DNA of 64,000 nucleotides from Amycolatopsis mediterranei (GTDB taxonomy: Bacteria > Actinomycetota > Actinomycetes > Mycobacteriales > Pseudonocardiaceae). This document shows, piece by piece, positions 1 through 8,844 of the stretch. The position numbers were made by a program, and so were the translations under genes. The stretch lies in the NCBI RefSeq assembly GCF_026017845.1, contig NZ_CP100416.1, positions 1,329,845 to 1,393,844 on the forward strand, in the 5' to 3' direction. Under the pieces are notes generated by a model. The model was given only the letters and a program-made list of their open reading frames with translations, had not been told where the DNA came from and searched no databases. Numbering within the stretch: position 1 is the first letter of the stretch; each line of letters starts with the position of its first letter.

Positions 1-3000
1 GCGGGGAAGATCACCGGCTCGGTCACCGCGCCCGGGCAGATCACTTCGGCCGTGCCCACCCGGACCGGCATCGTCGGTGCCGCGGGCAACCGGCTGGTTT
101 CCGTGCCCGCGATGGGAAGCCCGGCCGTCATCGCCTCCGTCACCGGTGCGGTGTACGACGTTCGCCCCTCGGCCGACGGCGGCGTGAGCTTCCTGCACAC
201 CGCACCCGGCGCCAAGGTCGCGACCGCGGCCCACGAGCACGGCGGTGCCGTCACGACCCTCGGCACCGGTGACCTCACCCGCGTGCAGCTGTCCCAGGGT
301 CGCGCCGGGCACGCCATCCTGTCCGGCGCCACCGCGGCCGACGCCGGGGTGCTGGCCGCGGCCGGCATCACGGCGGTCGGGGACACCCCTCTCGCCCGGG
401 GAGCTTCGACGGCATCGCTCGACGGTGACGCGCTTCTCGGGCCGGACGCCGATGGGCAGAAAACCACCACCGCCGTGCTGGCGACGAAGACGGGCAAAGT
501 CTTCTCGCCGGCCGTCCCGCCGAGCTCCGCCCGGGCCGCCACGGCGGTCCCCACGTACTCGGCGGCTCCGGGAACCACGGGGCAGTCACCGCACGCGAAC
601 CGCCTGAGCCCGAAGGCCGACGCGGCTCCGGCGGCCAACGCCGCGCCGAACACCACGCAGGCGCAGTCGCCGAAGTGCGCGGTGCCGCCGCTGAACGCCA
701 ACCGCCAGGTCATGCAGCCGAACCCGGCGCAGGTCAACTGGGCGGTGCAGCTGGCCGAGCAGGGCCTGCTGACCGGCAGCGCGTACACGCGCCCGGCGAA
801 CTTCGCGAACATGGGACTCGTCGGGTACGCACCCAACAGCGACTTCCCGCTGATCCCGCTCTCGCACCCGTCCGGGGGCACGAACACCGTGCCGCGGTCG
901 ATCTTCGAGGGCATCATGGCCCAGGAGTCGAACTGGTCCCAGGCGTCGTGGCACGCCCCGGCCGGCACCGCGGGCGACCCGCTGATCGCCAGCTACTACG
1001 GCGCCGGCGGCGACATCGTCTCCATCAACTACGCCGCTTCCGACTGCGGGTACGGGATCAGCCAGGTCACCGACGGCATGCACATCGGTGACCACTCCCT
1101 GTCCGAGCACGGTCAGTGGAAGGTCGCGGTCGACTACCAGGAGAACATCGCCGCCGGCCTGCAGATCCTGGAGAGCACCTGGAACCAGCTGTACGCGGAC
1201 GGGATCACCGCGAACAACGCCGACCCGCGCTACCTGGAGAACTGGTACTTCGCGGCCTGGGCGTACAACTCCGGCATCCAGCCGAACGCGGCCAACGGCA
1301 ACACCACCGGCTGCACGCCCGGGCCGTCCTGCACCGGCCCGCACGGCACCTGGGGCCTGGGCTGGACGAACAACCCGGCCAACCTCGATTACCCGCCCAA
1401 CCGCGACCCGTACCTGCAGGACACCTACGCCGACGCGGCCCACCCGGCGAGCTGGCCGTACCAGGAGCGTGTGCTGGGCTGGACCGCGAGCCCGCTGATC
1501 CGCTACGGCAGCCCGGCCTACCCGAAACCGACGTACAACGGCGGCCAGCACTGGGTCCAGCCCGCGCCGTACACCGCGATGTGCGCCCTGTCGGCCAACC
1601 AGTGCGACCCCAACGCCACCAACACGTCCAACCCCGGCGCCAGCCACTGCATGCTCGACGACTTCCAGTGCTGGTGGCACAACCCGGTGACGTGGATCCC
1701 CACCTGCGCCACGACGTGCGCGACGAGCCCGTACGCGGTGTCGGGCGGGTCCGAACCGGCGAACCCGACGCAGAACCCGCCGACGTGCGGCCAGGACACC
1801 TCGAAGGTGCCCAGCGGTTCGATCATCGTCGACGACGAGCCGAACCGGCTCAACCTGCAGGGCTGCGGGTCGGCGAACTGGTCGGACAACGGCACGTTCA
1901 GCTACACCTACGGCACCAGCTCCGCCGGCGACCCGATCGGCGCGATCGACACCCACCAGCTCGGTACCGGCCTCGGCGGCCGCGTCCTGTTCTCCCACAC
2001 CGAGAACGGCTCGAACCCGGCGCTCATCAACACCGGGGTGTGGACGCCGAACCTGCCTTCCCTGCAGTACTACAAGGTCAAGCTGCACCTGCCCGGCCTC
2101 GGCGCCCAGGCGACCAACGTCGTCTACAACATCAACCCCGGCGGCGGGGTCTCCCCGTGGAAGATCCGGGTCAACCAGGCCTGGAACTCCGAGCAGTGGG
2201 TCACCATCGGCACGTTCGCCATGCAGAACGGCGGCAACGTCACCCTGACCAACAACGGCAGTTCGGTCGACCAGGGCGGCTTCGGCTACTCCGACTTCGA
2301 CGTGGCCTTCGACGCGGTCGCGTTCGTGCCGCAGGGCGGCACGCCGGGCCAGCCGATCGGCGGCCCGGTGGGCGTCATCGACGCCCCACGGGGATCCAAC
2401 CCGGCCTTCATTGCCTGCGGCTGCGCGCGGCGGACCGCGGGTGACCCGGTCGACACGTCCACCGGCTACTTCGGCCAGGAGTTCACCGACCTGACGACGC
2501 CGGGTCGCGGCATGCCGCTCAGCTTCACCCGCAGCTACGCCGAGGGCATCGCGGATCCCAACGGCCCCAACGGATCCCTCGCCGTCGACGGGCCCTTCGG
2601 CCGCGGCTGGACGGACTCGTACAACCTCAACGCGACCACCGCCGCGAACGGCAACGTGACGATCACGCAGGAGGACGGCTCCCAGGTCGCCTTCGTCGAC
2701 TCGTCCGGTACGTACACGACGGCCGTCCCGCGCTTCGACGCCGTGCTGGCGAAGAGCGGCTCCAGCTACGTCTACACCCGGCGCGGCCAGGAGATCTTCA
2801 CCTTCGACGCCGCCGGCGGCCGGCTCACCGCGGAGACGGACCTCGCCGGCAGCAAGGCGAACCCGCCGTACCAGACCAGCCTGGCCTACGACGGCGGCGG
2901 CCACCTGTCGACCGTCACCGACCCGGCCGGCCGCCAGTACACGCTGACCTGGACCGGTGCTCATGTCACCGGTCTGGCCGACACCGCCGGACGCACGGTC

Positions 3001-5967
3001 TCGTACGTCTACGACACCGACGGCGACCTCACCGACGTCATCGACGTGGGCGGCGGGCATTCCCAGTACAGCTACAACTCCGCGCACCTGATGACCGCCA
3101 TGCGCTCGCCCAGGAACTACGGCGGGGCGGCGGGCGCGGTCACGTCGATGGTCTACGACAGCGCCGAGCGCGTCACCAGCCAGACCGACCCGAACGGCCA
3201 CACCACCACCTTCGGCTACCAGTCCGGGGGCCAGGTGCTGGTCACCGACCCGGCCGGCCACCGGACACTGGACACCTACCAGAACGGCCTGCTGGTCTCG
3301 GAGACCAAGGGCTACGGCACGCCCGACGCGGGCACCAGCAGCTACACCTACGACCCGGTGACGCTGGGCGTGACGACTTCCACCGACCCCGACGGCAAGG
3401 TCCAGACGTTCACCTACGACGACCACGGCAACAAGACGTCGGCGTCGAACGCGCTCGGGTCCACCACCAACTTCGCCTACGACACCAACGACGACCTGGT
3501 CGAGACGATCGACCCCAACGGCGTCGCCACGGTCACCACCTACGACCCGAACACGCTGCAGCCGGCCTCCACCACCGTCACCCAGGCCAACAACGTCGTC
3601 GAGTCCACCACCGGCAACTTCGGGCCCGCACCCACCCGCACCGCGAAGTCGTTCTACGACGACGCAGCGCACCCGGCCGACCTGACCCGGTCCGTGGACG
3701 CCAACGGCAAGACCACCACCACGACCTACGACGCCTTCGGCGACAAGTCGACAGTCACCGACCCGGCCGGCGACAAGACCCAGTACGGCTTCGACACCGC
3801 CACCGGCTGGACGACCTCGGTCACCCAGGCGAGCGGCAAGACCACCACCTTCGACCGGGACCCGTTCGGCTCGGTCACCAAGACCACCGACCCGCTCGGG
3901 CACGTGACCTCGGCGACCTACGACGCCGACGGGAACAAGACGTCCACAACGGACGGCAACGGCCGGGTCACCGGCTACGCCTACGATCCGGCCGGCCGGA
4001 TGGTGAAGGTCACCCAAGCCGACAACACCACGCAGGTCGCCGACTACAACCCCGACGGCACCGTTTCCGGCTTCACCGACGGCCTCGGCGGCAAGACCGG
4101 CTACGGCTACGACGGCCAGGGGCGCCGCACCGTGCGCACCGACCCCGGCAACCGGGCCACCACAACGCACCTGGACGCGGCAGGCCGGATCTCCTCGGTG
4201 ACCGACGCCGCCGGTCGCAGTACCGGCTTCGGCTACGACGACGCCGGCCGGCCCACCTCGGAAACCTTCTCCGACGGCGTGACGCCGAACGTCGGCTACA
4301 CCTACGACCAGGTCGGGCAACGGCTGTCCATGACCGACGGCACCGGCAAGTCGACCTGGGCGTACGACACCTTCGGCGAGATCGTGGCGCAGACGCAGGG
4401 CTCCGGCGCGAGCGTGTCCTTCGGCTACGACAGTGCCGGCAACCAGACGTCGATCACCTATCCCGGCCACGCCACGCCGGTGGCCCGGACGTTCGACAAC
4501 GCCGAGCGGCTGAAGACCGTCACCGACTGGGACGGCAACACGACCACCTTCGGCTACACCCCGGACGGCCAGGTCGCGAGCACCGCCTACCCGGACGGCG
4601 TCACCGTCGCGAACTCCTACGACGACAACGATCTGCTGACCGGGACCACGGCCGGTCCGGCCCTGTCGGCGAGCTACGGGCGGGACCCGGTCGGCCAGGC
4701 CTCGTCCCGCACGGTCTCCGGTGTGACGCAGAACTTCGGCTATTCACCGCGGGAGCAGCTCACCTCGGCCGGGTCGACCGGGTTCGCCTACGACGCCGCC
4801 GGCAACCCGGTCACCGTCGGCGGGACGACCCAGACCTTCGACGCGGCCGGCCAGCTCACCGCCGACACGTTCGACGTGCTGGGGGAGCGGACCAAGGCCG
4901 GTACCACGACCTACGGCTACAACCAGGCCGGGCAGCTCACGTCGTACACCGGGGCGAACTCCGCCGCCTACGCCTACAACGGCGACGGGATGCGGACCGG
5001 CAAGACCGTCGGTGGGGTCACGACGACCTTCGTGTGGGACAGCGCCCCGACGCAGAACCTCCTGTCCGACGGGGTGAACAGCTACCTGTACGGGCCGGGC
5101 GGGCTGCCCATCGAGCAGATCGGCGCCGCGAGTTTCTGGTTCGTGCACGACCAGGTCGGCTCCACCATCGGGCTGCTCGACTCGACCGGCGCGGTGGCCG
5201 CGACCTACTCCTACAGTCCGTACGGAACGGTCACGGCGACCGGCAGCGCCGGCACCCCGCTGCGCTACACCGGCCAGTACACCGACGCCGAGTCGGGCCT
5301 GGTGTACCTGCGAGCCCGCTACTACGACCCCGCGACGGCGTTGTTCCTGACGCTGGACCCGATGGTCGACACCACCCGGGCGCCGTACGCCTACGCCGGC
5401 GACAACCCGGTCAACTACACCGACCCCACCGGCAAGTGCAGCTTCTGGAGCTGCCTCGGCGCGGGACTGATGGTCGCCGGCATCGCCGCGGCGGCGGTCG
5501 GCTGCTTCGTGCTGGAGCCGTGCGGCGGCCTGGCGCTGGCCGGGGCCGGGGCCGTGTCGGCGGGCGCGGGCATGACCATGTTCGGGATCGGTGCGGTGTC
5601 GGCGGCGGCGGGCGCGGCGATGGTCGCCTCCGGCGGTTCCGGGCCGAACTGGGACTTCGACGATTCGGGTGACGGAGACGCCGGTCCGTCCAAACGGCAG
5701 CAGTCACAGGACGACGCGCACCATCCGGACAACATGGACCACGTGTTCCGGCCGAAGCGCAACGACCACAAGCTGGGGCCGTTGGTCGACAGCTGCGGCA
5801 GCGAGGACCAGGCGATGACCGACATGATCGACAGCATCGGTGACGTGCCGGACGGCATCTACGGCAAGGGCAACGAGATCGAGCGTATGGTGAACGGGCA
5901 CTTGGTGCACATCAGGGGCAGGATGATGGACGGCGTCTTCAAGATCGGAACGGCTTACACCCCATGA
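1..5967 (+). CDS. RHS/YD-repeat polymorphic toxin, 5' end cut off by the window
   Basis: The frame is open from base 1 without a start or signal peptide, so the gene begins upstream; 1988 codons are visible. In order: an Ala/Thr-rich N-terminal segment, a lytic-transglycosylase-like region near bases 880-1300 (motif QESNW, then GYGISQ), a golvesin-like beta domain near 1880-2330, a DUF6531 segment with GDPVDTSTG near 2445, YD repeats from about 2900 to 5100 (many xxYDxxG units), and the RHS core near 5250-5420 (GLVYLRARYYDP). A hydrophobic Gly/Ala-rich stretch follows (about 5440-5640), then a variable C-terminal domain of about 90 residues (from 5700) with spaced His and Arg and the ending KIGTAYTP. 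By family knowledge the shell encloses a C-terminal toxin released after the core. The toxin resembles small BECR-fold RNase tips, but this is by eye and uncertain. The next gene overlaps the stop, as immunity genes do. Confidence 0.9.
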   Translation, partial: AGKITGSVTAPGQITSAVPTRTGIVGAAGNRLVSVPAMGSPAVIASVTGAVYDVRPSADGGVSFLHTAPGAKVATAAHEHGGAVTTLGTGDLTRVQLSQGRAGHAILSGATAADAGVLAAAGITAVGDTPLARGASTASLDGDALLGPDADGQKTTTAVLATKTGKVFSPAVPPSSARAATAVPTYSAAPGTTGQSPHANRLSPKADAAPAANAAPNTTQAQSPKCAVPPLNANRQVMQPNPAQVNWAVQLAEQGLLTGSAYTRPANFANMGLVGYAPNSDFPLIPLSHPSGGTNTVPRSIFEGIMAQESNWSQASWHAPAGTAGDPLIASYYGAGGDIVSINYAASDCGYGISQVTDGMHIGDHSLSEHGQWKVAVDYQENIAAGLQILESTWNQLYADGITANNADPRYLENWYFAAWAYNSGIQPNAANGNTTGCTPGPSCTGPHGTWGLGWTNNPANLDYPPNRDPYLQDTYADAAHPASWPYQERVLGWTASPLIRYGSPAYPKPTYNGGQHWVQPAPYTAMCALSANQCDPNATNTSNPGASHCMLDDFQCWWHNPVTWIPTCATTCATSPYAVSGGSEPANPTQNPPTCGQDTSKVPSGSIIVDDEPNRLNLQGCGSANWSDNGTFSYTYGTSSAGDPIGAIDTHQLGTGLGGRVLFSHTENGSNPALINTGVWTPNLPSLQYYKVKLHLPGLGAQATNVVYNINPGGGVSPWKIRVNQAWNSEQWVTIGTFAMQNGGNVTLTNNGSSVDQGGFGYSDFDVAFDAVAFVPQGGTPGQPIGGPVGVIDAPRGSNPAFIACGCARRTAGDPVDTSTGYFGQEFTDLTTPGRGMPLSFTRSYAEGIADPNGPNGSLAVDGPFGRGWTDSYNLNATTAANGNVTITQEDGSQVAFVDSSGTYTTAVPRFDAVLAKSGSSYVYTRRGQEIFTFDAAGGRLTAETDLAGSKANPPYQTSLAYDGGGHLSTVTDPAGRQYTLTWTGAHVTGLADTAGRTVSYVYDTDGDLTDVIDVGGGHSQYSYNSAHLMTAMRSPRNYGGAAGAVTSMVYDSAERVTSQTDPNGHTTTFGYQSGGQVLVTDPAGHRTLDTYQNGLLVSETKGYGTPDAGTSSYTYDPVTLGVTTSTDPDGKVQTFTYDDHGNKTSASNALGSTTNFAYDTNDDLVETIDPNGVATVTTYDPNTLQPASTTVTQANNVVESTTGNFGPAPTRTAKSFYDDAAHPADLTRSVDANGKTTTTTYDAFGDKSTVTDPAGDKTQYGFDTATGWTTSVTQASGKTTTFDRDPFGSVTKTTDPLGHVTSATYDADGNKTSTTDGNGRVTGYAYDPAGRMVKVTQADNTTQVADYNPDGTVSGFTDGLGGKTGYGYDGQGRRTVRTDPGNRATTTHLDAAGRISSVTDAAGRSTGFGYDDAGRPTSETFSDGVTPNVGYTYDQVGQRLSMTDGTGKSTWAYDTFGEIVAQTQGSGASVSFGYDSAGNQTSITYPGHATPVARTFDNAERLKTVTDWDGNTTTFGYTPDGQVASTAYPDGVTVANSYDDNDLLTGTTAGPALSASYGRDPVGQASSRTVSGVTQNFGYSPREQLTSAGSTGFAYDAAGNPVTVGGTTQTFDAAGQLTADTFDVLGERTKAGTTTYGYNQAGQLTSYTGANSAAYAYNGDGMRTGKTVGGVTTTFVWDSAPTQNLLSDGVNSYLYGPGGLPIEQIGAASFWFVHDQVGSTIGLLDSTGAVAATYSYSPYGTVTATGSAGTPLRYTGQYTDAESGLVYLRARYYDPATALFLTLDPMVDTTRAPYAYAGDNPVNYTDPTGKCSFWSCLGAGLMVAGIAAAAVGCFVLEPCGGLALAGAGAVSAGAGMTMFGIGAVSAAAGAAMVASGGSGPNWDFDDSGDGDAGPSKRQQSQDDAHHPDNMDHVFRPKRNDHKLGPLVDSCGSEDQAMTDMIDSIGDVPDGIYGKGNEIERMVNGHLVHIRGRMMDGVFKIGTAYTP

Positions 5968-6560
5968 CCTCGGTTGAACGGGAAGCGGCCCGGCTGGAAG
6001 ACCTCCTCCGGGCCGACCCCGCGAACACCGCGGCGGCGCTGGACCTGGCGCAGCTGTCCTTGTTGCCACTGCGCGACGACGAGGAGGCGGACCGGCTCGC
6101 GCTGGACGTGCTGGTCCGCGAGCCCGGCCAACCGCGCGCTGTGTTGCTGCACAGCTACGTTTGCCTGCATTACTGGCTCCTCGACGAGAACATCGCCGAG
6201 GCGGCGGCCATGCTCGCCGGGGTGATCGACCGAGGCGAGGAGCTGGGTGCGGCGCCGATGCTGCTCGACCAGGCACGCCGCCGGCTGGACCCGAAGCTGC
6301 CGCCCGACATCGCCCTCCTGCGGCTCTCGGTGTCGGCGGAGCCGGCGTGGGTGTTGAACCACCAGAGGCTGGCCTGGGCCCTGCACGCGGCCGGCGACGA
6401 CGCCGGCGCCCGCCGAGAGTACGAAGCGGCGACCGCGAGCGTCTTGGACGCGAGCGTCGAACTGGACCCGGTGACGGAGTCGTTCCACGATTGCTTCACC
6501 GGTCGCACGGTCACGGTGGATTGGCTGATCAAGGATCGCGAGCGCGTGTTGGGGCGGTGA
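5964..6560 (+). CDS. probable immunity protein of the preceding RHS toxin (TPR-like helical)
   Basis: 198 residues, predicted entirely helical and soluble, with no signal peptide or membrane segment. The start ATG overlaps the toxin stop as ATGA, so the two are translationally coupled. The sequence is Leu/Ala-rich with TPR-like spacing (LLRADPANTAAALDLAQLSL near the N-terminus; LAWALHAAGDDAGARREY near residue 140). I do not recognise a named immunity family. The immunity role rests on position directly behind a variable toxin tip, small size and cytosolic character. A TPR adaptor without immunity function is the alternative. Confidence 0.75.
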   Translation: MTSVEREAARLEDLLRADPANTAAALDLAQLSLLPLRDDEEADRLALDVLVREPGQPRAVLLHSYVCLHYWLLDENIAEAAAMLAGVIDRGEELGAAPMLLDQARRRLDPKLPPDIALLRLSVSAEPAWVLNHQRLAWALHAAGDDAGARREYEAATASVLDASVELDPVTESFHDCFTGRTVTVDWLIKDRERVLGR

Positions 6561-6660
6561 ACCGCGCGGAGGGACAACTCATCCCTCATCGACCGTGCGC
6601 TTGCTCATTCCGTCCGTCGGGTCCCGGTATCCTCTCGGAGACCGCAAGAGGGGGAGTTCC

Positions 6661-7149
6661 ATGGCTACTGTCGAGCGCACGCTCAGACCGATCGTCGTCC
6701 TGCTGTACATCAACGTGGGGATCAGTGTCCTGCTCACGGTGCTGACCTTCGTGTTCAAGAGTTCCGTACTCGATTACCAGGTCCAGCACATGGTCGAGGC
6801 CGGGAAGGTGGCACCGGGCCGGGAGGCGGCCACGCGTGGGGTGCTGGAGGGCACGCTCTGGATCCGGCCGCTGTCGATCCTGGTCGTCTCGGTCGTTTAC
6901 GTCCGTTTCGTCGCGCGGCTGAAACTCGGCCTGCGACGCACTTACTACCGGCTCGTCGCCGTCGCGATCATCGGCGCGGGCGCGCTCGCCTATCTGATCC
7001 TCATCTCGCAGTTCCCGGTGTGGTACCGCGTGATCCAGGGCGTGCAGGGACTCGTGCTGCTGAGTTTGCTGCCGATATTGGCCACGAAGGAGGTCCGGAA
7101 CCACTTCGCGCCGGAGCCGCAGGCGATGAAGATCTGGGACGACGCGTAG
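6661..7149 (+). CDS. small integral membrane protein, four predicted helices
   Basis: 163 residues. The ATG at 6661 is preferred over an upstream in-frame ATG at 6595 because GGGGAG lies about 5 bases ahead of it. Hydrophobic segments are near residues 10-30, 68-85, 97-116 and 120-140, with Arg/Lys clusters between them. No catalytic motif or known domain is recognised. It follows the toxin-immunity pair by 100 bases on the same strand and may be co-transcribed, but nothing ties it to that system. It converges on the GNAT gene at 7222. Confidence 0.7.
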   Translation: MATVERTLRPIVVLLYINVGISVLLTVLTFVFKSSVLDYQVQHMVEAGKVAPGREAATRGVLEGTLWIRPLSILVVSVVYVRFVARLKLGLRRTYYRLVAVAIIGAGALAYLILISQFPVWYRVIQGVQGLVLLSLLPILATKEVRNHFAPEPQAMKIWDDA

Positions 7150-7221
7150 TCGGGAAAAGACTCGAGGGCTCTGCACCCGAGAGGCCGGCCACCGCTCGGC
7201 GGTATGTGCGGGTGGCGGGAA

Positions 7222-7680
7222 TCAGAGTGAGCGGCTGAGGAGGCGGCGGCCGTCGTCTCGGAAACCGTGGGCGAGGTAGTAGTCGACCAGGTGCCCGGCA
7301 TCGCGGCCGTTCGGCGCGATGACGAGCTCCAGGTGCCGGCAACCTTGTTCGCGTGCCCAGGCGACGCTGTCCTCGATGAGCCGGCCGGCCAATCCGCGGC
7401 GCCGGGCTGCCGGGAGCACGAACAGGCCCTCCAGTTCGGCGATCAGCCCGTTTTCCAGACCGAAACTGGTGGTGGTGACGGCGAAGCCGAGTAGCCGGTC
7501 CGGTGAGTGCACCACGGCGACTCGCGCCGCGGGCGAGGCGAGCAGCGCCGTGAGGTTGCGCCGCAGCGCGTGCTCGCCCGTGGCGAAACCGTCCTCCGCG
7601 TAGAATTCGACGGCCAGCGGTAACACCGCAGCCAGATCATCGGGACCGGCGACGCGCAGTGTGCGAGGTGTGATCGTCAT
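7222..7680 (-). CDS. GNAT-family N-acetyltransferase
   Basis: 152 residues, the usual length of a single GNAT domain. Visible features are the N-terminal strand (TLRVAGPDDLAAVLPL), the beta-4 strand (LEGLFVLPAARRRGLAGRLI) containing the acetyl-CoA pyrophosphate loop (R/Q-x-x-G-x-G/A, here RRRGLAG near residues 96-102), and a C-terminal HLELVIAPNG...YYLAHGF strand-helix pair. It should transfer an acetyl group from acetyl-CoA to an amine; the substrate cannot be read. It is monocistronic, convergent with the membrane gene upstream. The ATG at 7680 is the only good start. Confidence 0.85.
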   Translation of the reverse strand: MTITPRTLRVAGPDDLAAVLPLAVEFYAEDGFATGEHALRRNLTALLASPAARVAVVHSPDRLLGFAVTTTSFGLENGLIAELEGLFVLPAARRRGLAGRLIEDSVAWAREQGCRHLELVIAPNGRDAGHLVDYYLAHGFRDDGRRLLSRSL

Positions 7681-7734
7681 ACCGTCAGTACACCCCGAAC
7701 CGACCTCGACCCTGGCACGGGCAACCAGAACGCC

Positions 7735-8574
7735 GTGCCACGGTCCATCAACGACCAGGGCGTGATTGTGGGGAACTATCTGGAAAACCTGGCGTTTCCC
7801 GCCAGGGAGATCACCCGGCCGGCGATCTGGCCGGGCCCCGGCGGCGCCGGATCGGATCTCGGCGTGAATCCCACCGGGTCGGCGGACGCGTTCGGCATCA
7901 ACGACAATCAGCAGATCGTGGGCTGGCAGGGCGGCCGCGCCTCGATCACGCCGTGGCTGCGGAACGGCACCACGGTGACCACCCTGCCGCCGCTCGGTGA
8001 CTCCGACGACACCGAGGCCCTCGGCGAGAACGGCAACGGAGTGGTCGTCGGCAGTGCCGCGGTCGCCGGCGGCACGTTGCCCGGCGGCAACCAGGCGGCG
8101 GTGGCGTGGGTCAACGGAAAGATCAGCACGCTCGGCCGGCTCAACGGGGGCGCCTGGAGCGAGGCGCTGGCCATCAACACCGCCGGCCAGGCCGTGGGTT
8201 CGGCGTCGCCCGCCGGCAGTTCGCTCCTCGACTCACACGCGGTGAAGTTCAGCGGCGGCAAGGCGATCGACCTGAACGTGCCACGTGGTGTCAACCCGGG
8301 CCCAGCGCACGCCACCGCGATCAACACGAGCGGCGTGATCGTCGGCGACGACCCCGTTTCCCCCGACGTGTCGGGCCTCGGCAACGGTTTCGTCTACCGC
8401 AACGGCCACGCGACCGAGCTCAACTCGCTGATCGCACCGACCCCGAACGTGCGGCTGGCGGGCGCCACCGGCATCAACGACGCCGGAGACATCGTCGGCA
8501 CCGCCGTGCTCACCCAGCCGGACGGAACGCTGTCGACCGTCGGCTACGAATTGCTGCCCGTCCCGACCACCTAG
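7735..8574 (+). CDS. HAF-repeat protein, apparently 5'-truncated
   Basis: Up to 279 residues made of HAF-type repeats, recognisable by recurring GIND/AINT...xIVG units (AFGINDNQQIVGW, EALAINTAGQAVG, ATAINTSGVIVG, ATGINDAGDIVG). Members of this family normally carry a signal peptide. Here the frame opens already inside a repeat (RSINDQGVIVG is the first readable unit) and the available start is a GTG at 7735 without a signal or good ribosome site. The in-frame sequence extends back to a stop at 7621, overlapping the 5' end of the GNAT gene. I read this as a gene that lost its 5' end, probably not expressed as a secreted protein. The repeats themselves are intact to the stop. Confidence 0.65.
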   Translation: MPRSINDQGVIVGNYLENLAFPAREITRPAIWPGPGGAGSDLGVNPTGSADAFGINDNQQIVGWQGGRASITPWLRNGTTVTTLPPLGDSDDTEALGENGNGVVVGSAAVAGGTLPGGNQAAVAWVNGKISTLGRLNGGAWSEALAINTAGQAVGSASPAGSSLLDSHAVKFSGGKAIDLNVPRGVNPGPAHATAINTSGVIVGDDPVSPDVSGLGNGFVYRNGHATELNSLIAPTPNVRLAGATGINDAGDIVGTAVLTQPDGTLSTVGYELLPVPTT

Positions 8575-8844
8575 TGTCGCGCGTCGTCAGTGACGAGGAC
8601 CGGGCGCTGCTGGAGTCGCGGGCGGGCACGGAACCGCGGAAACGGCCCGGCGGGGGTGGACGACGAGCCGCGTCCCGGCCTATCGAAACCGTAGACGAGC
8701 CGGGATCATCGCGGCCACGCTCGAGCCGCCACCGGAGGCGTTGGCGGTCAGGCACCGGTCGAGCCGGCTGCGGGGCCGCCACCTCGGCATCGGGGACGCC
8801 ACGGTGGCGCTGTGCAGGTTTGGTGACTCCGGGCTACTCACCGG

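Noticed and set aside
586..4470. A long open frame on the minus strand opposite the YD-repeat gene
   Set aside because: Its translation is Val/Gly/Arg-rich with no domain, and it mirrors the third-position GC bias of the YD-repeat gene. It is an antisense shadow.
2900..5100. Tandem repetitive DNA within the toxin gene as a possible repeat array or CRISPR-like element
   Set aside because: The repetition is at protein level (YD repeats of variable spacing); the DNA units diverge and there are no fixed repeats with spacers.
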